64,000 bases of DNA from Bradyrhizobium iriomotense (GCF_030160715.1 NZ_BSOW01000035.1:1-64000), one strand, 5' to 3'; shown: positions 35,222 through 44,429, numbered from the stretch's first letter. Notes: generated from the letters alone by a model not told the origin. A program made the numbers and translations.

Positions 35222-35740
35222 TTAGCCACACCACGATCTCCGCGGCGGACAGCTCGTCGCACCGCAAACGTAGCGCTCGGCAAGCCCCTCGCTGATCATG
35301 ATCTGCGCCACGTCGCGCCCGCCAACTGATAGCACTCCGCATAGCCGCCCGTAGTTGCACAGCTTGGTACCCTTGTGCCCCGGCTTGCACGCGCATGCAA
35401 CGCGGTTCAGTCGGGCGTCGCCTGTTGCGATAAGGGCTTTCAGCCGTCTGGTGGCGGCATCTGCCCGTTGACGCTCATCTTCGCAGCGAGCCAAATCGTC
35501 TTTTTCTGGCGTGTTGAAGCCGACAAGACGGTAGGTGATGCCGTCAAGCCTGACGGTGTCGCCGTCGATCACCTGGATCGCTTGAGATCCGCCTTGGTTG
35601 GGTGCTGTCGAGTGAGGTACATTTTGCCAAACCAAGAATGCTGACACGGCACCCAACGCAAAAGCGGCAGCGACTAGTGCGGCGAGAATGATGGGCCAGC
35701 CCGAAAACGTGCGACGGCGCCGAAATGGGATCACGGTCAT
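35222..35740 (-). CDS. Thermonuclease-family (SNase-like) membrane-anchored nuclease
   Basis: A 172-residue protein with one N-terminal membrane anchor (IILAALVAAAFALGAVSAFL). The nuclease domain starts IQVIDGDTVRLDGITYRLVG followed by FNTPE, the Asp/Arg region of staphylococcal-type nucleases. ERQRADAATRRLKAL and GRDVAQIMISEGLAERYVCG complete it. Extra cysteines (CACKPG, CNYGRLCG, CGATSCPPRRSWC) mark the rhizobial subgroup. It probably acts in the periplasm on DNA or RNA. The family call is firm. Confidence 0.88.
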   Translation of the reverse strand: MTVIPFRRRRTFSGWPIILAALVAAAFALGAVSAFLVWQNVPHSTAPNQGGSQAIQVIDGDTVRLDGITYRLVGFNTPEKDDLARCEDERQRADAATRRLKALIATGDARLNRVACACKPGHKGTKLCNYGRLCGVLSVGGRDVAQIMISEGLAERYVCGATSCPPRRSWCG

Positions 35741-35885
35741 GGCTGCTACCGTGCCGGTTCAGGTGGAGTGAGAAAAGGCAGTCTGTTGGGTTACCTCACA
35801 ATAGCGGTCGCCCGATCTGTCGCTTGTTCGCGAGGATCGGCATCATGCGCACACGTCCTTGGAGCCGCGCTTAAAGGGAACGGAC

Positions 35886-36746
35886 ATGACCGAGAGAAAG
35901 CCCAACCACCCCGAGGCGCGACGAATTGCAAAACTTGCGTGCCCGGTCCGGGCGGCCGCTCTGGCGGGCACCATCACGTTAACTATTTCAACCATGGCTC
36001 GATCGTCGGAGGTTTCACTAGTAATTCAAAACGCGTGTAGAGCGGCCATCGCACAACAGGCCGGCTCAATGGCACAAACCGACACCGATAATATTTGCAA
36101 GTGCGTATCCGATACCGTTCTTGGTGCAATTTCTGCTGCGGACATTGAAAGCACTAAACCTGAGGTGATAACCCGTTCAACCCGCGACGCTTATAAATCT
36201 TGTCGCGTCAAAATGAGCGTCATGCCTCAAGAACCATCCAGAAAAAACGACATTCAGGGCATCAGGTTAGGAATGACCGAGAGAGAGGCGAATGTCGTAA
36301 TCACACCGGGCAAACGGCCATCGCTCGTGTATACCAAATCCATGGAGCCTTCACGCATTTTCGAGATCGAGCATATATTTCAAAGCGGCACTTCGCCGCG
36401 CGAAATGATCTCAATCGTATCCGAGCAATTTAATATGACGCCAATCAAGGCAGACTGGTCCGCGGAAATTGCTCATGCGACAACTGCACGGCTCGAACCA
36501 TTCACCACGCTGTGGGGCACCACTAAGCTCGTTGTGGCCGTTGGTGGCCTACTCGCGCAATGGCGTAGCGCTGGGCTTAAACTAGAACTCCGCTTGAACA
36601 GTCCGGCCACAGCGAATGCGCCAAACGAGTATATCTTGAAACTACTCGATGAGGATCTAAAAAAGAGAGATATCGACGCGGCAAACGCCAAGCGTGACGC
36701 CGGGCTCGAAGCTCAGCGCGCGATCAACCCGCAACCCAAATTCTAA
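35886..36746 (+). CDS. Hypothetical exported protein
   Basis: About 286 residues from the ATG at 35886 (the frame opens 27 bases earlier). A hydrophobic stretch, AALAGTITLTISTMARSS, could be a signal or anchor. A four-cysteine segment follows (ACRAAIAQQAG to ICKCVSDTVLG and SCRVKM). The second half includes GIRLGMTEREANVVITPGKR, an SmpA/BamE-like or repeat-type phrase. The C terminus is a charged helix. I cannot assign a function. Confidence 0.5.
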   Translation: MTERKPNHPEARRIAKLACPVRAAALAGTITLTISTMARSSEVSLVIQNACRAAIAQQAGSMAQTDTDNICKCVSDTVLGAISAADIESTKPEVITRSTRDAYKSCRVKMSVMPQEPSRKNDIQGIRLGMTEREANVVITPGKRPSLVYTKSMEPSRIFEIEHIFQSGTSPREMISIVSEQFNMTPIKADWSAEIAHATTARLEPFTTLWGTTKLVVAVGGLLAQWRSAGLKLELRLNSPATANAPNEYILKLLDEDLKKRDIDAANAKRDAGLEAQRAINPQPKF

Positions 36747-36786
36747 CTGGACACCTCTGCGATGACGCTCCTTATGCAGTCAACAT

Positions 36787-36985
36787 GTGACGATCGCCAC
36801 CATTCACCGCAATGTCCTCCGCTCGCTGATCCCGCCATCGCGCTTGCAGTTGCCGCAGTGGATCAAGAGCAATATCCGCCTGCCTGACGGCGTCAGCGCA
36901 CTGCCCGCCGCGATCCCTCGACCGCGCGGAGGCGTCGTTGCGCGCAGCACCAGCTCTATCCGCATCAGCGCGAGATCAGCACAAC
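36787..36985 (+). pseudogene. N-terminal fragment of a phage terminase large subunit (GpA type)
   Basis: From GTG 36787 the frame reads PSRLQLPQWIKSNIRLPDGV then SALPA, a typical start of GpA-like terminases. After a shift the next frame contains LYPHQREIS, where intact proteins have LYPYQREIAD. The ATPase domain is missing and a hairpin repeat follows. This is a phage scar, not a working gene. Confidence 0.6.
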
Positions 36986-36992
36986 AACAAGA

Positions 36993-37070
36993 GGCCACGA
37001 CGATGTTGCACGTCGTGGCCCTTCAAGATCATGAGGCCGGTTACATCCGCCGTGCCCTCTGATCGACGAT
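36993..37070. repeat. Two-hairpin repeat element, copy A
   Basis: A perfect 10-bp stem, GGCCACGACG/CGTCGTGGCC (36993-37002 with 37011-37020), closes an 8-base loop ending TTGCA. Then TTCAAGATCATGAGGCCGG leads into a second foldback (GATCA with TGATC). Copy B at 37246-37330 has the same layout with paired base changes in the stem. Confidence 0.6.
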
Positions 37071-37245
37071 GTTGCCGATAAGGGCATCTAATCTTGCACA
37101 AGATATGGCAACCGCGAGGCATCTAAGTGATCGCATGCAGCGCGAAAGCGGCTCGCGGCCAGCTCGGGTTTACGCCAGTCGGCACGCCGCCGATGCTCGG
37201 CTGAAAGGCACTCAAACGGCCGCTAAGACTTCCCCTAAAAGCAAA

Positions 37246-37330
37246 GACCCCGACGCGGTCGCACGTCGGGGTCATTCAGATCATCCGGCACGGGTACGTC
37301 CGCCGCGCCTTCCGATCCTTGATACGGCCG
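37246..37330. repeat. Two-hairpin repeat element, copy B
   Basis: The stem GACCCCGACG/CGTCGGGGTC (37246-37255 with 37264-37273) has an 8-base loop ending TCGCA, then TTCAGATCATCCGGCACGGG and a second GATC/GATC foldback. Two stem positions differ from copy A, and both change as complementary pairs. Read leftward, the stem is followed by TTTGCTTTT, so it may also terminate the operon ending at 37496. No gene is seen in the rest of 36986-37495. Confidence 0.6.
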
Positions 37331-37495
37331 ATTATCCCTCCGATCTGTGGTAGCCGTCACACTGACGAGCGTCTACAAACCGAAAGTTAACTGCCTCGTA
37401 GTTCGCGGCCAGCTCGCCGTTCCCGACAAGCTGGCCGCTGTCCCGGGACTGACTCCGTTTGCCACGACGCCTCCTCCGTTGGGTCCACCGGGCAC

Positions 37496-37741
37496 CTATC
37501 GCGTCAGCAGACCGAACCTCCGCCGAAACGCAATTCGAACCTTCTTCTTGCGTTCATAGGCCATTTGACGCGCCATCATGCGCGACCGAATGCGGTCGTT
37601 TTCGTTAAGGCCCGACAGGGGCAGCGCTGCCGCGATCTCGCGCGCGATCGAATTCGGGATTTCGTTTGGATTGCTTCCGAACCATCCGTCTACCCTGGTC
37701 AAGGTCCTGTACGGTTCGGCGCCCGGCGGCGCGAATTTCAT
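37496..37741 (-). CDS. Small basic hypothetical protein, possibly phage-derived
   Basis: 81 residues starting MKFAPPGAEPYRTLTRVDGW, with GGAGG seven bases before the ATG at 37741. The second half is strongly basic (ARQMAYERKKKVRIAFRRRF). It lies 37 bases downstream of the coiled-coil protein at 37779 and is probably co-transcribed with it. The terminase scrap nearby suggests phage origin, but no family is recognised. Confidence 0.6.
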   Translation of the reverse strand: MKFAPPGAEPYRTLTRVDGWFGSNPNEIPNSIAREIAAALPLSGLNENDRIRSRMMARQMAYERKKKVRIAFRRRFGLLTR

Positions 37742-37778
37742 GTGATCACCTCCGGTTTGCGAGTGTGGGCCAATGTGC

Positions 37779-38423
37779 TCATTGCGCCATAGCCTTAATC
37801 GGCTGGTACTTGAAGTGCGGCTCTTTCGGCGGCTGAGCAGCCGCGGGCGCCGACGCCTTGTCCGGACGCGGCAGCTTGGCCGGTGCCCGACCGTCAAGCA
37901 CCGCATCGGCATGCGCACGCAACAGCTTGCTGACCAATTCGAGCGTCGCAGGCACGTCCGCACGACAGATCGCCATGAAATTGTCGAGGCCGAGCGCGTC
38001 ATAGACGATCGGAACGGCGTGGCGCGTGTGCTCGGACAGGCGCGCCGTCGTGCTGTTGAATACCGCGCCGACTTCGGTCAGCTTGCGAGCAAGCAGCTCG
38101 ATCTCGGCGGCAGTCTCAGTACGCACTTTGCGGTCCAGCATCTCGGCCTTGTTACGCTCAAGGCCCGCCAACTGCTCATCAACTTCCGAGAGTGCCGCCT
38201 TCAAGGTGGCGCTACGATCCTGTGCCGCGCGCAATGCAGCTTCCGCGCGATCAAGGTCGGCGTCATCGCCGGTCAGCGCAGCTTGCTTCGCGGCAGCAGC
38301 GTGACGCGTGATCGCTTGCTCGAACTCGACGATCTGAGCCGACAAGCGCTCGCGGGTCTTGGTGGCGGCGTCGATGTCGCGCTGCACCGTCTTTTCAGGG
38401 TTAGATGATTTGAATAGTGCCAT
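37779..38423 (-). CDS. Coiled-coil hypothetical protein
   Basis: A 214-residue protein. Residues 10-115 are Ala/Glu/Arg-rich heptads (ATKTRERLSAQIVEFEQAIT, RAEAALRAAQDRSATLKAAL), predicting a long coiled coil. A globular region follows (HTRHAVPIVYDALGLDNFMA), then a Pro/Ala-rich tail ending KYQPIKAMAQ. There is no enzyme motif and no signal peptide. Together with the basic protein at 37496 it resembles phage-neighbour or scaffold proteins, but this is only inference. Confidence 0.65.
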   Translation of the reverse strand: MALFKSSNPEKTVQRDIDAATKTRERLSAQIVEFEQAITRHAAAAKQAALTGDDADLDRAEAALRAAQDRSATLKAALSEVDEQLAGLERNKAEMLDRKVRTETAAEIELLARKLTEVGAVFNSTTARLSEHTRHAVPIVYDALGLDNFMAICRADVPATLELVSKLLRAHADAVLDGRAPAKLPRPDKASAPAAAQPPKEPHFKYQPIKAMAQ

Positions 38424-38640
38424 TGCTTGCCAACTCCTGTTGTCAGGAGAAGTCTAGGCAAGCCTTAAGTGCGTCGCACGAGCTGAAATTCCAATCAAAA
38501 CCAATGGGCACAGCAACTCTGGGGTGAGCTGCTTCGTGATTCCGATCTCGTTAGCCGCATGTCCGATGTACAGCAGAGAGCGGACCAATGCGGCGACTGG
38601 GCGAAGGTCCGAGATGGGCCAATAGGCCACAATTCTTCGC

Positions 38641-39621
38641 CTATTCAATCACCTCGTCGGCGCGGGCGAGTAACGCAAGCGGTAACGTCATGTTCAGGTC
38701 TCTAGCGGTTCTTGCGTTCAGCACAAATTCGACCTTCGTGACCTGCTGTACCGGCAAGTTTGCCGGCTTGTCGCCGCTAAGGATCCGGCCCGCATAAGTG
38801 CCGAGCAGACGATAGGCCTCGCCGTAGTTTGGCCCGTAGCTCGCGAGGCCCCCAGCCGCCGCATAGTCGCGTTCTGCATAGATCGCAGGAATTCGATGCT
38901 GCGCGGCGAGTTCAATGACGACAGCCCGATTGTTGGTGAAGACCGCGTCGCCTCCGACCATAAGCGCTTCACAACCGGCGCGGCCGACGGCCTCAAAGGC
39001 GGCCTCAAATTCACTAGGCAAGTCGGTCTCTTGGATAAGCAACTGCACCCCCAGAGACTTCGCCGCCGCATTCAAATCTTCTCTCAGGTTTGCAAAGCGT
39101 AACGACGACGCGCTCAACAGAACGGCCAGCGACTGGGCAGCCGGGACAAGTTCTCGCAAGATCTCCAGACGTTTCGGGCCAAGTGGTGCGGTCAGGATGA
39201 AGACACCCGTCAGATTGCTCCCGGGACGATTTAGACCCTCAACGAAACCGTTCGCAATCGGATCGAACCCTGTCAGAAACACTATGGGAATCGACTTGGT
39301 CGCTGCCTGAGCCACCGGCAGCGCGGGACTGGCGAGCGTGACGGTCACGGCTACGTCGCGGACGATCAATTCCGCCGCGAGGCCACGCAGTGCATCTGGC
39401 TGATAGTCGGCGGCGCGATACTCGACCTCGTAGTCGCTACCCTCGACGAAGCCAGTTTCGGCCAGACCACGCCGAACGCTGCCGAAATTGGTGCGCACAT
39501 CCTTGAGCGATCCTAGACCCAGACAACCGACAACGGGACGTTTCGCGCCCTGCGTCGGGGCCGGCGCCGCACTCGTCGCAAGAGCGGCAGACAATCCGAA
39601 ACAAAACTCACGCCGCCTCAT
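38641..39621 (-). CDS. Orphan ABC transporter substrate-binding protein (TrpX-like family)
   Basis: A 326-residue periplasmic binding protein of the ABC_sub_bind family. A signal peptide (MRRREFCFGLSAALATSAAP) precedes VVGCLGLGSLKDVRT, IPIVFLTGFDPIANGFVEGL, RPGSNLTGVF and the typical C-terminal LPLALLARADEVIE. No permease or ATPase gene lies nearby, which is usual for this expanded rhizobial family. Its ATG overlaps the stop of the next paralogue (ATGA), so the two are co-translated. The ligand is unknown; family members bind amino acids or aromatic compounds. Confidence 0.92.
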   Translation of the reverse strand: MRRREFCFGLSAALATSAAPAPTQGAKRPVVGCLGLGSLKDVRTNFGSVRRGLAETGFVEGSDYEVEYRAADYQPDALRGLAAELIVRDVAVTVTLASPALPVAQAATKSIPIVFLTGFDPIANGFVEGLNRPGSNLTGVFILTAPLGPKRLEILRELVPAAQSLAVLLSASSLRFANLREDLNAAAKSLGVQLLIQETDLPSEFEAAFEAVGRAGCEALMVGGDAVFTNNRAVVIELAAQHRIPAIYAERDYAAAGGLASYGPNYGEAYRLLGTYAGRILSGDKPANLPVQQVTKVEFVLNARTARDLNMTLPLALLARADEVIE

Positions 39622-40706
39622 TCGATCACCTCGTCGGCGAGTGCTAGCAAGTGGGAGGGCACGGTAATGCCGAGCGCTTTGGCGGTCTTAAGATTGATGA
39701 CAAGGGTGAACTTGCTCCCCTGCTCGATCGGAAGATCGCCGGGCTTCACGCCATGCAATATTTTTCCGGCATAGATGCCCGCATGTCGCACACCTTCGCG
39801 TGGGTCGTTCGAATAGCTCATCAGAAGTCCGGCTTGTCCCCAGTACGGATAAGGTCCGACACTCGGCTTACCGGAGGCCGTAACGGAACTTACGACGCGT
39901 GAAACATCAGCGCCCATCAGAGGCTCGCCGGAGATGTAGAACGCGCTCACGTTATCACGAAGACCCGCTGCAACGGCGCTTTCCAGATCGTCAAGGGTGT
40001 TGAGTTCGTAGTGAACGACCTCAAAGCCCAACTGGGCCGACACCTTCTGCAGGGCATCTTTCTCCTGCATCGCGAGCAGCCCGTTGGCGGGCGCTATCAT
40101 GCCGATGCGCACCAGATTTGGAACAAGCTCCTTGAAGAACCCGATTCGCTTTTGGGTCATCGTTTCTTCGCCACCGGCTGCGTTCATCACGTTTCCGGTG
40201 AGGATCCCGCCCGGGTGCGTGTAGCTTTGGACTATGCCTAGCGCGACGACGTCGGCAGCAACGTTGCAAAAAACAAGCGGCAGCTCTGGAAAGGATCGAC
40301 GAAACTCGTGAAATACTTCGCACTGACGCGCGATATTCGCTGGGGTCGCTTGTCCGCGATACGATCCGGCCGTGCACAACACTGAGTCTACCAACCCATA
40401 GAGAGAGCCATACACGACGATCAAGCGTGCATTGAGCGTGCCCAATTCCCTAGCAAGCTGAGGATAACGGTCTAAGTCTCCTTCGGCGGACCGCACGGCA
40501 AGGGAATAGTTCGTCCCTTCGATGAAACCCTCCTCCTGAAGGCCTTTCCGCAGCCCGCTAATTCTATCTTTAGCGACTGAGGTCTCCAGGTTTTGAAACA
40601 GCAAGAACCCGACCAACGGCATGTCCGTCTTTTTCTGGGCATAGCCCGGTCGAGAAATACTCAACGCGGTTGCGCCTATCAGTCCGAGGAAATCACGCCG
40701 CTGCAT
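39618..40706 (-). CDS. Orphan ABC transporter substrate-binding protein (TrpX-like family)
   Basis: A 362-residue paralogue of its downstream neighbour. MQRRDFLGLIGATALSISRP is a Tat-like or Sec signal with RRDF. MPLVGFLLFQ opens the mature domain and VPSHLLALADEVIE closes it. The middle is longer than in its partners, with a loop near LCTAGSYRGQATPANI. The ATG at 40706 is preferred over the one at 40718 because it begins the signal peptide. There is no transporter permease in the window. It is 246 bases downstream of the cyclase gene at 40953. Confidence 0.92.
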   Translation of the reverse strand: MQRRDFLGLIGATALSISRPGYAQKKTDMPLVGFLLFQNLETSVAKDRISGLRKGLQEEGFIEGTNYSLAVRSAEGDLDRYPQLARELGTLNARLIVVYGSLYGLVDSVLCTAGSYRGQATPANIARQCEVFHEFRRSFPELPLVFCNVAADVVALGIVQSYTHPGGILTGNVMNAAGGEETMTQKRIGFFKELVPNLVRIGMIAPANGLLAMQEKDALQKVSAQLGFEVVHYELNTLDDLESAVAAGLRDNVSAFYISGEPLMGADVSRVVSSVTASGKPSVGPYPYWGQAGLLMSYSNDPREGVRHAGIYAGKILHGVKPGDLPIEQGSKFTLVINLKTAKALGITVPSHLLALADEVIE

Positions 40707-40952
40707 GCCCGCCTCCAAGGATCAGAACGCGGCAGTTACCTGTCGGAGCTTATCATCGGGAAGTCGTCCAAAGACCATTCGGACTGAAATATTCTCCGGG
40801 TCGAATGTCCGACATGGGCATCTGCGTCGATCGGGCATGACCGCGACCACGTCCGGTCTACCCCAAGGAACCGACACTATGGCGAGGGTTGAGGTGCGAC
40901 GCTAAGGGCCAACATCCGACATCGAAGCGGCACCCGGCGAACAAAAGATCAT

Positions 40953-42404
40953 CTACCCACCCACAACGCGATAGACGCACGCGCTTCCCGCGACACCCCG
41001 GAGCGGCGCGTCGAACGCAATGATCTTGTGACTGTCGAGAAGCTGGCTTACGCCGGGGGCCGAATAGAGTGCTTCGGAAAGGCAGATTTCCCCGGCGTCG
41101 GCCAGCGCCTGTACACGCGCCGCAACATTCACGGTCTGTCCGAAGTAATCAAGGTTTTCGTTCAACGTTACGGCGATGGACGGACCGCAATGGGCGCCGA
41201 GCTTTAGGATGATGCTGGGATCGCCATGCTCTGCATTGTACCGCTCGATGCTTCCCAAAATGTGCAACGCGGCCGAGACTGCGTCCGTCGGGCGCGAGAA
41301 GACGGCCATCACGGCGTCGCCGATCGTTTTGACAATGGCGCCCGAGTGCTCCTGTACAGTTGCTGCCAGCAAGGCAAAATGCTCGCGGACCAGCGCATAG
41401 GCATTGAGATCGCCAAGCCGCTCGTACATGGCAGTTGACCCTTTCAGGTCTGTGAACAGCAACGTCACCTGCCGGATGCCAAGACCTTCCTTCTCATCAA
41501 CACGCTCCGACCGGAACAGTCGCCGGAAAGTCTGTCGGGCGAGCAACATACCACCCGACAAATAGGGATCGAAGTCGAGGGCTGGCTTGACCGTCTGCGC
41601 CACGATTTCGGGCGGCCAGTTGATCAGAAGTAACGAGCCACGTGTAGCGGATGAACTCTCTACCTCGACGACGATCGGACCAGGCGGCACTGCGGATAGC
41701 GAAGGAGAAAAAAGCCTGCCGTCGTATTTTATAGGCAAGCGCGTTGGCGCTGTCGCAGGCTGACCGACAACGTGCACAGCGAAGCTGGCCTGCGTCTCCA
41801 CGTTAACTCCCGCGAGCACGCCAGGACCGAGTTCGGACCGCAGTGCCATGGTTGAGCCCGACGGCAGGAAGGAAATGCCACGAACCAGACCTTGTAGAAC
41901 ATCAAGAAAGCGGACCTGGCCCGGCAATCGCCCGTCGCTCAGAAAGCGGGCCTTCCAGTGAAAATCCTCGACCGAAAGCGAGCCGGGATCGTGGAAAGGA
42001 AGCCGACGAAGTTGCGGCGACACGGTGAAACTGACTTCGATGAAGTCATCGAGGTCGGTGTCGCCGGTGACATCGCACAGGCCGCAAACGTAATGGGTTT
42101 TCAGCGTTCGCAAGGCGCCGAAACTGTCGAGCACCATGCCGGACTGGGGACACACGACGTCCCAGCTCATGTCGAACAGACCGCTCCGCGTAGCATAGAG
42201 AAACAAGTCTATGCTCTCTGCCTCGCTTATGGCGCGATCTCGCGCAAAGGTAAGCGGATTGACACGGTAAAGGGAAAGATCATCACCGCTGCGGATCAGG
42301 GTTTCGAACTTGGAGATGACGCGGGGGCTCCAAGCCCGGGCCTGCTCGACCTCGGTCATCTTGCTTTCGAGGAGCCGTTCCTGAACGTGATGCATTTTCT
42401 CCAC
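40953..42404 (-). CDS. Soluble class III adenylate/guanylate cyclase with N-terminal DUF5939 domain
   Basis: A 483-residue cytosolic cyclase. Residues 20-290 look like DUF5939, including a partial zinc knuckle (CPQSGMVL then CGLC; the usual second cysteine is Ser). The catalytic domain (about 305-480) has metal Asp residues in LLFTDLKGST and KTIGDAVMAVF, with the Lys. At the second purine-contact position it reads YFGQTVN, where the adenine-specific Asp is replaced by Gln, so the base preference is uncertain. NVAARVQ supplies the transition-state residues. It sits among three orphan substrate-binding protein genes in the same direction. Confidence 0.9.
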   Translation of the reverse strand: MEKMHHVQERLLESKMTEVEQARAWSPRVISKFETLIRSGDDLSLYRVNPLTFARDRAISEAESIDLFLYATRSGLFDMSWDVVCPQSGMVLDSFGALRTLKTHYVCGLCDVTGDTDLDDFIEVSFTVSPQLRRLPFHDPGSLSVEDFHWKARFLSDGRLPGQVRFLDVLQGLVRGISFLPSGSTMALRSELGPGVLAGVNVETQASFAVHVVGQPATAPTRLPIKYDGRLFSPSLSAVPPGPIVVEVESSSATRGSLLLINWPPEIVAQTVKPALDFDPYLSGGMLLARQTFRRLFRSERVDEKEGLGIRQVTLLFTDLKGSTAMYERLGDLNAYALVREHFALLAATVQEHSGAIVKTIGDAVMAVFSRPTDAVSAALHILGSIERYNAEHGDPSIILKLGAHCGPSIAVTLNENLDYFGQTVNVAARVQALADAGEICLSEALYSAPGVSQLLDSHKIIAFDAPLRGVAGSACVYRVVGG

Positions 42405-42646
42405 CCCTAGTCATCAAATGAGAGGTTGAACGGAAGTTCACGCTTAGAAAATGCTGTCCGCTTGTTAACGCAACTAAGCTAACACAAAACCGAGGATAAA
42501 TGCCCGCTCTGGGTCAATCGCGTCGTTTGACCTAGCGCCAAACATTTCTGGTCTACCCCAACTTCCGACATTCTACCCCCAACTCCCAAGATATCGCTGG
42601 ACAGCACCAAGTGAAGCGAAGGGCCAGAAACGGAAGTTGGTAAGCG

Positions 42647-43621
42647 CTATTCGATCACCTCATCGGCGCGGGTGAGAACAGTCTCGGGGATACTCAACCC
42701 GAGAGCCTTGGCTGCTTTGAGATTGATGATGAGATCGAACTTTACCGGCTGCTGCACGGGCAAGTCAGCCGGTTTTGCTCCTCGCAAGATTTTATCGGTA
42801 AATTCTGCAGCACGTACAAAAAGATCGACGAAGTTCGGCCCGTACGAAATCAGGCCGCCTGCGTCCACGAACTCTCTAAAACCGAAGATTGTTGGGATCT
42901 TTGCGACAGTGGCCGCTTTAATAATTTTGTCCTTATTGGCATTTGTTAGGGGCTCGCTGAACACATAAAGAGCATCTGTTTGGCCCGCCAGTGTTGCCAT
43001 CGCGGCTTCAATTTCCTTGGCGGTTTGGACGTCGAGTACACTGGCATCTATGTTCAATTTGACAGATGCCGTCCGGATGGCGACCACTTCTTGCTGACCT
43101 ACGATATGGGTGTTTACCAGTGCAGTGAGACGGCGAACATTCGGAATGATGTCCCTCAACAATTCAAGACGCTTGCTGCTGAGTTCAACAGGCTGGATCG
43201 AAAGCCCGGTCACATTCCCACCTGGCCGGGCCAAACTTTTGGCGAGCCCCTTGGCGACCATATCGCCGAAGGCGGCGGATACAATTGGAATGGTTGACGT
43301 TGCCTCCTTTGCGGCATCAACACCGAATGCTGACGTAACGATTACGTCTACCTTTTGCTGAACGAACTCAGCCGCAAAGTTCGTCGTTTGTGGAACATCT
43401 CCAGCTGCCCAGCGATATTCGATCTTGATATTGCGCCCATTCGTCCAGCCAAGCTCCGACAGTCGCTGCGTGAATGCCGCTACCCATGCCCCATGAGAAG
43501 CCGGTGTACCCGCCACCAGGAAACCGACGGTTCGTGGCATCGCCGATTGTTGGCCGTAGGCCGCTGCCGAGGCGTCAAGGGCAACGCTGGCCATCAACAG
43601 AATGAAATCCCGTCGCCTCAT
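42647..43621 (-). CDS. Orphan ABC transporter substrate-binding protein (TrpX-like family)
   Basis: A 324-residue protein with signal MRRRDFILLMASVALDASAA. MPRTVGFLVAG, NIKIEYRWAAGDVPQTTNFA, RPGGNVTGLS and the closing IPETVLTRADEVIE are the family blocks. It is the third paralogue in 5 kb, upstream of the cyclase gene and separated from it by 242 bases. ATG 43621 is chosen at the signal peptide start; the frame opens at 43645. The ligand is unknown. Confidence 0.92.
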   Translation of the reverse strand: MRRRDFILLMASVALDASAAAYGQQSAMPRTVGFLVAGTPASHGAWVAAFTQRLSELGWTNGRNIKIEYRWAAGDVPQTTNFAAEFVQQKVDVIVTSAFGVDAAKEATSTIPIVSAAFGDMVAKGLAKSLARPGGNVTGLSIQPVELSSKRLELLRDIIPNVRRLTALVNTHIVGQQEVVAIRTASVKLNIDASVLDVQTAKEIEAAMATLAGQTDALYVFSEPLTNANKDKIIKAATVAKIPTIFGFREFVDAGGLISYGPNFVDLFVRAAEFTDKILRGAKPADLPVQQPVKFDLIINLKAAKALGLSIPETVLTRADEVIE

Positions 43622-43973
43622 TTGTTCACCCGGCGAGCACCTCACGCTCGTTGATCAAATCACAGAGAAAGCTATTCAGCCAGTGTGGTTCTTGAGGATC
43701 GGCCACCACTCTGGGATTTCCGGAATGGGTCACGAGCGTCGGTTTGGTCCTCCCTCGCTGACTTCTGGTCGGGCCTGGTGAGCGGACATCTTCAGCACCA
43801 GCCAGAATGTCTCAAACGGGCCATATCCGGACTCATGCAGCGCAGCAACGCGGAAGCCACGACCTTGGTCTGTCACTGCGCGGTTGGTGCAGCTACCTCG
43901 CGGGTCTATCCTAGGGGAAAGACTTGCCCTACCTTCTCCGCTGCAGGCGGGGAGGCAACCGTGGAGGAAACCG
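43622..43973. other. Gap without a gene
   Basis: The bases resemble interspersed non-coding filler seen between rhizobial genes. I found no gene. The last 15 bases hold the ribosome site of the next gene. Confidence 0.4.
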
Positions 43974-44429
43974 ATGCAAGAGGCACTCGTCGTCCGCCGC
44001 GAGACGCACATCCCGGCGCCGCGCGCCACGGTTTTCGCGTTCCTGACTGATCCGGAGAAGATCCTTCGGTGGATGGGAACGGAGGCGCAGGTCGAGCCTC
44101 AGCCCGGCGGGCTTTATCTCGTCAATGTCACCGGCGCTCGCATTGCTCGCGGGTCCTTCCGTGAGGTGGTGCCCGTGCATCGCCTCGCCTATAGCTTCGG
44201 GTGGGACGGTAGCGAGGTGGTGCCGCCGGCATCAAGCCTGGTCGAGATCGACCTGATGGAGCAGCCGGACGGAACGCTGCTGCGCCTGACCCATACGGGC
44301 CTGCCCAGTGCCGAGCAATGCGCCGGCCACGCAGAAGGCTGGGCCCACTACCTCGACCGGCTGGCCGAGCTTGCAGCGGGACGCGACCCGGGCCCGGACC
44401 CCTGGCACGGCCGTACTGGCAACGAGTGA
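43974..44429 (+). CDS. SRPBCC / AHSA1-like domain protein
   Basis: 151 residues with a strong ribosome site (GGAGG, nine bases). VVRRETHIPAPRATVFAFLT and DPEKILRWMGTEAQVEP open a START-like beta-helix-grip domain. GSFREVVPVHRLAYSFGWDG and TLLRLTHTGLP with GWAHYLDRL complete it. AHSA1-like proteins bind hydrophobic ligands and often pair with an ArsR regulator, which is absent here. The ligand is unknown. Confidence 0.88.
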   Translation: MQEALVVRRETHIPAPRATVFAFLTDPEKILRWMGTEAQVEPQPGGLYLVNVTGARIARGSFREVVPVHRLAYSFGWDGSEVVPPASSLVEIDLMEQPDGTLLRLTHTGLPSAEQCAGHAEGWAHYLDRLAELAAGRDPGPDPWHGRTGNE

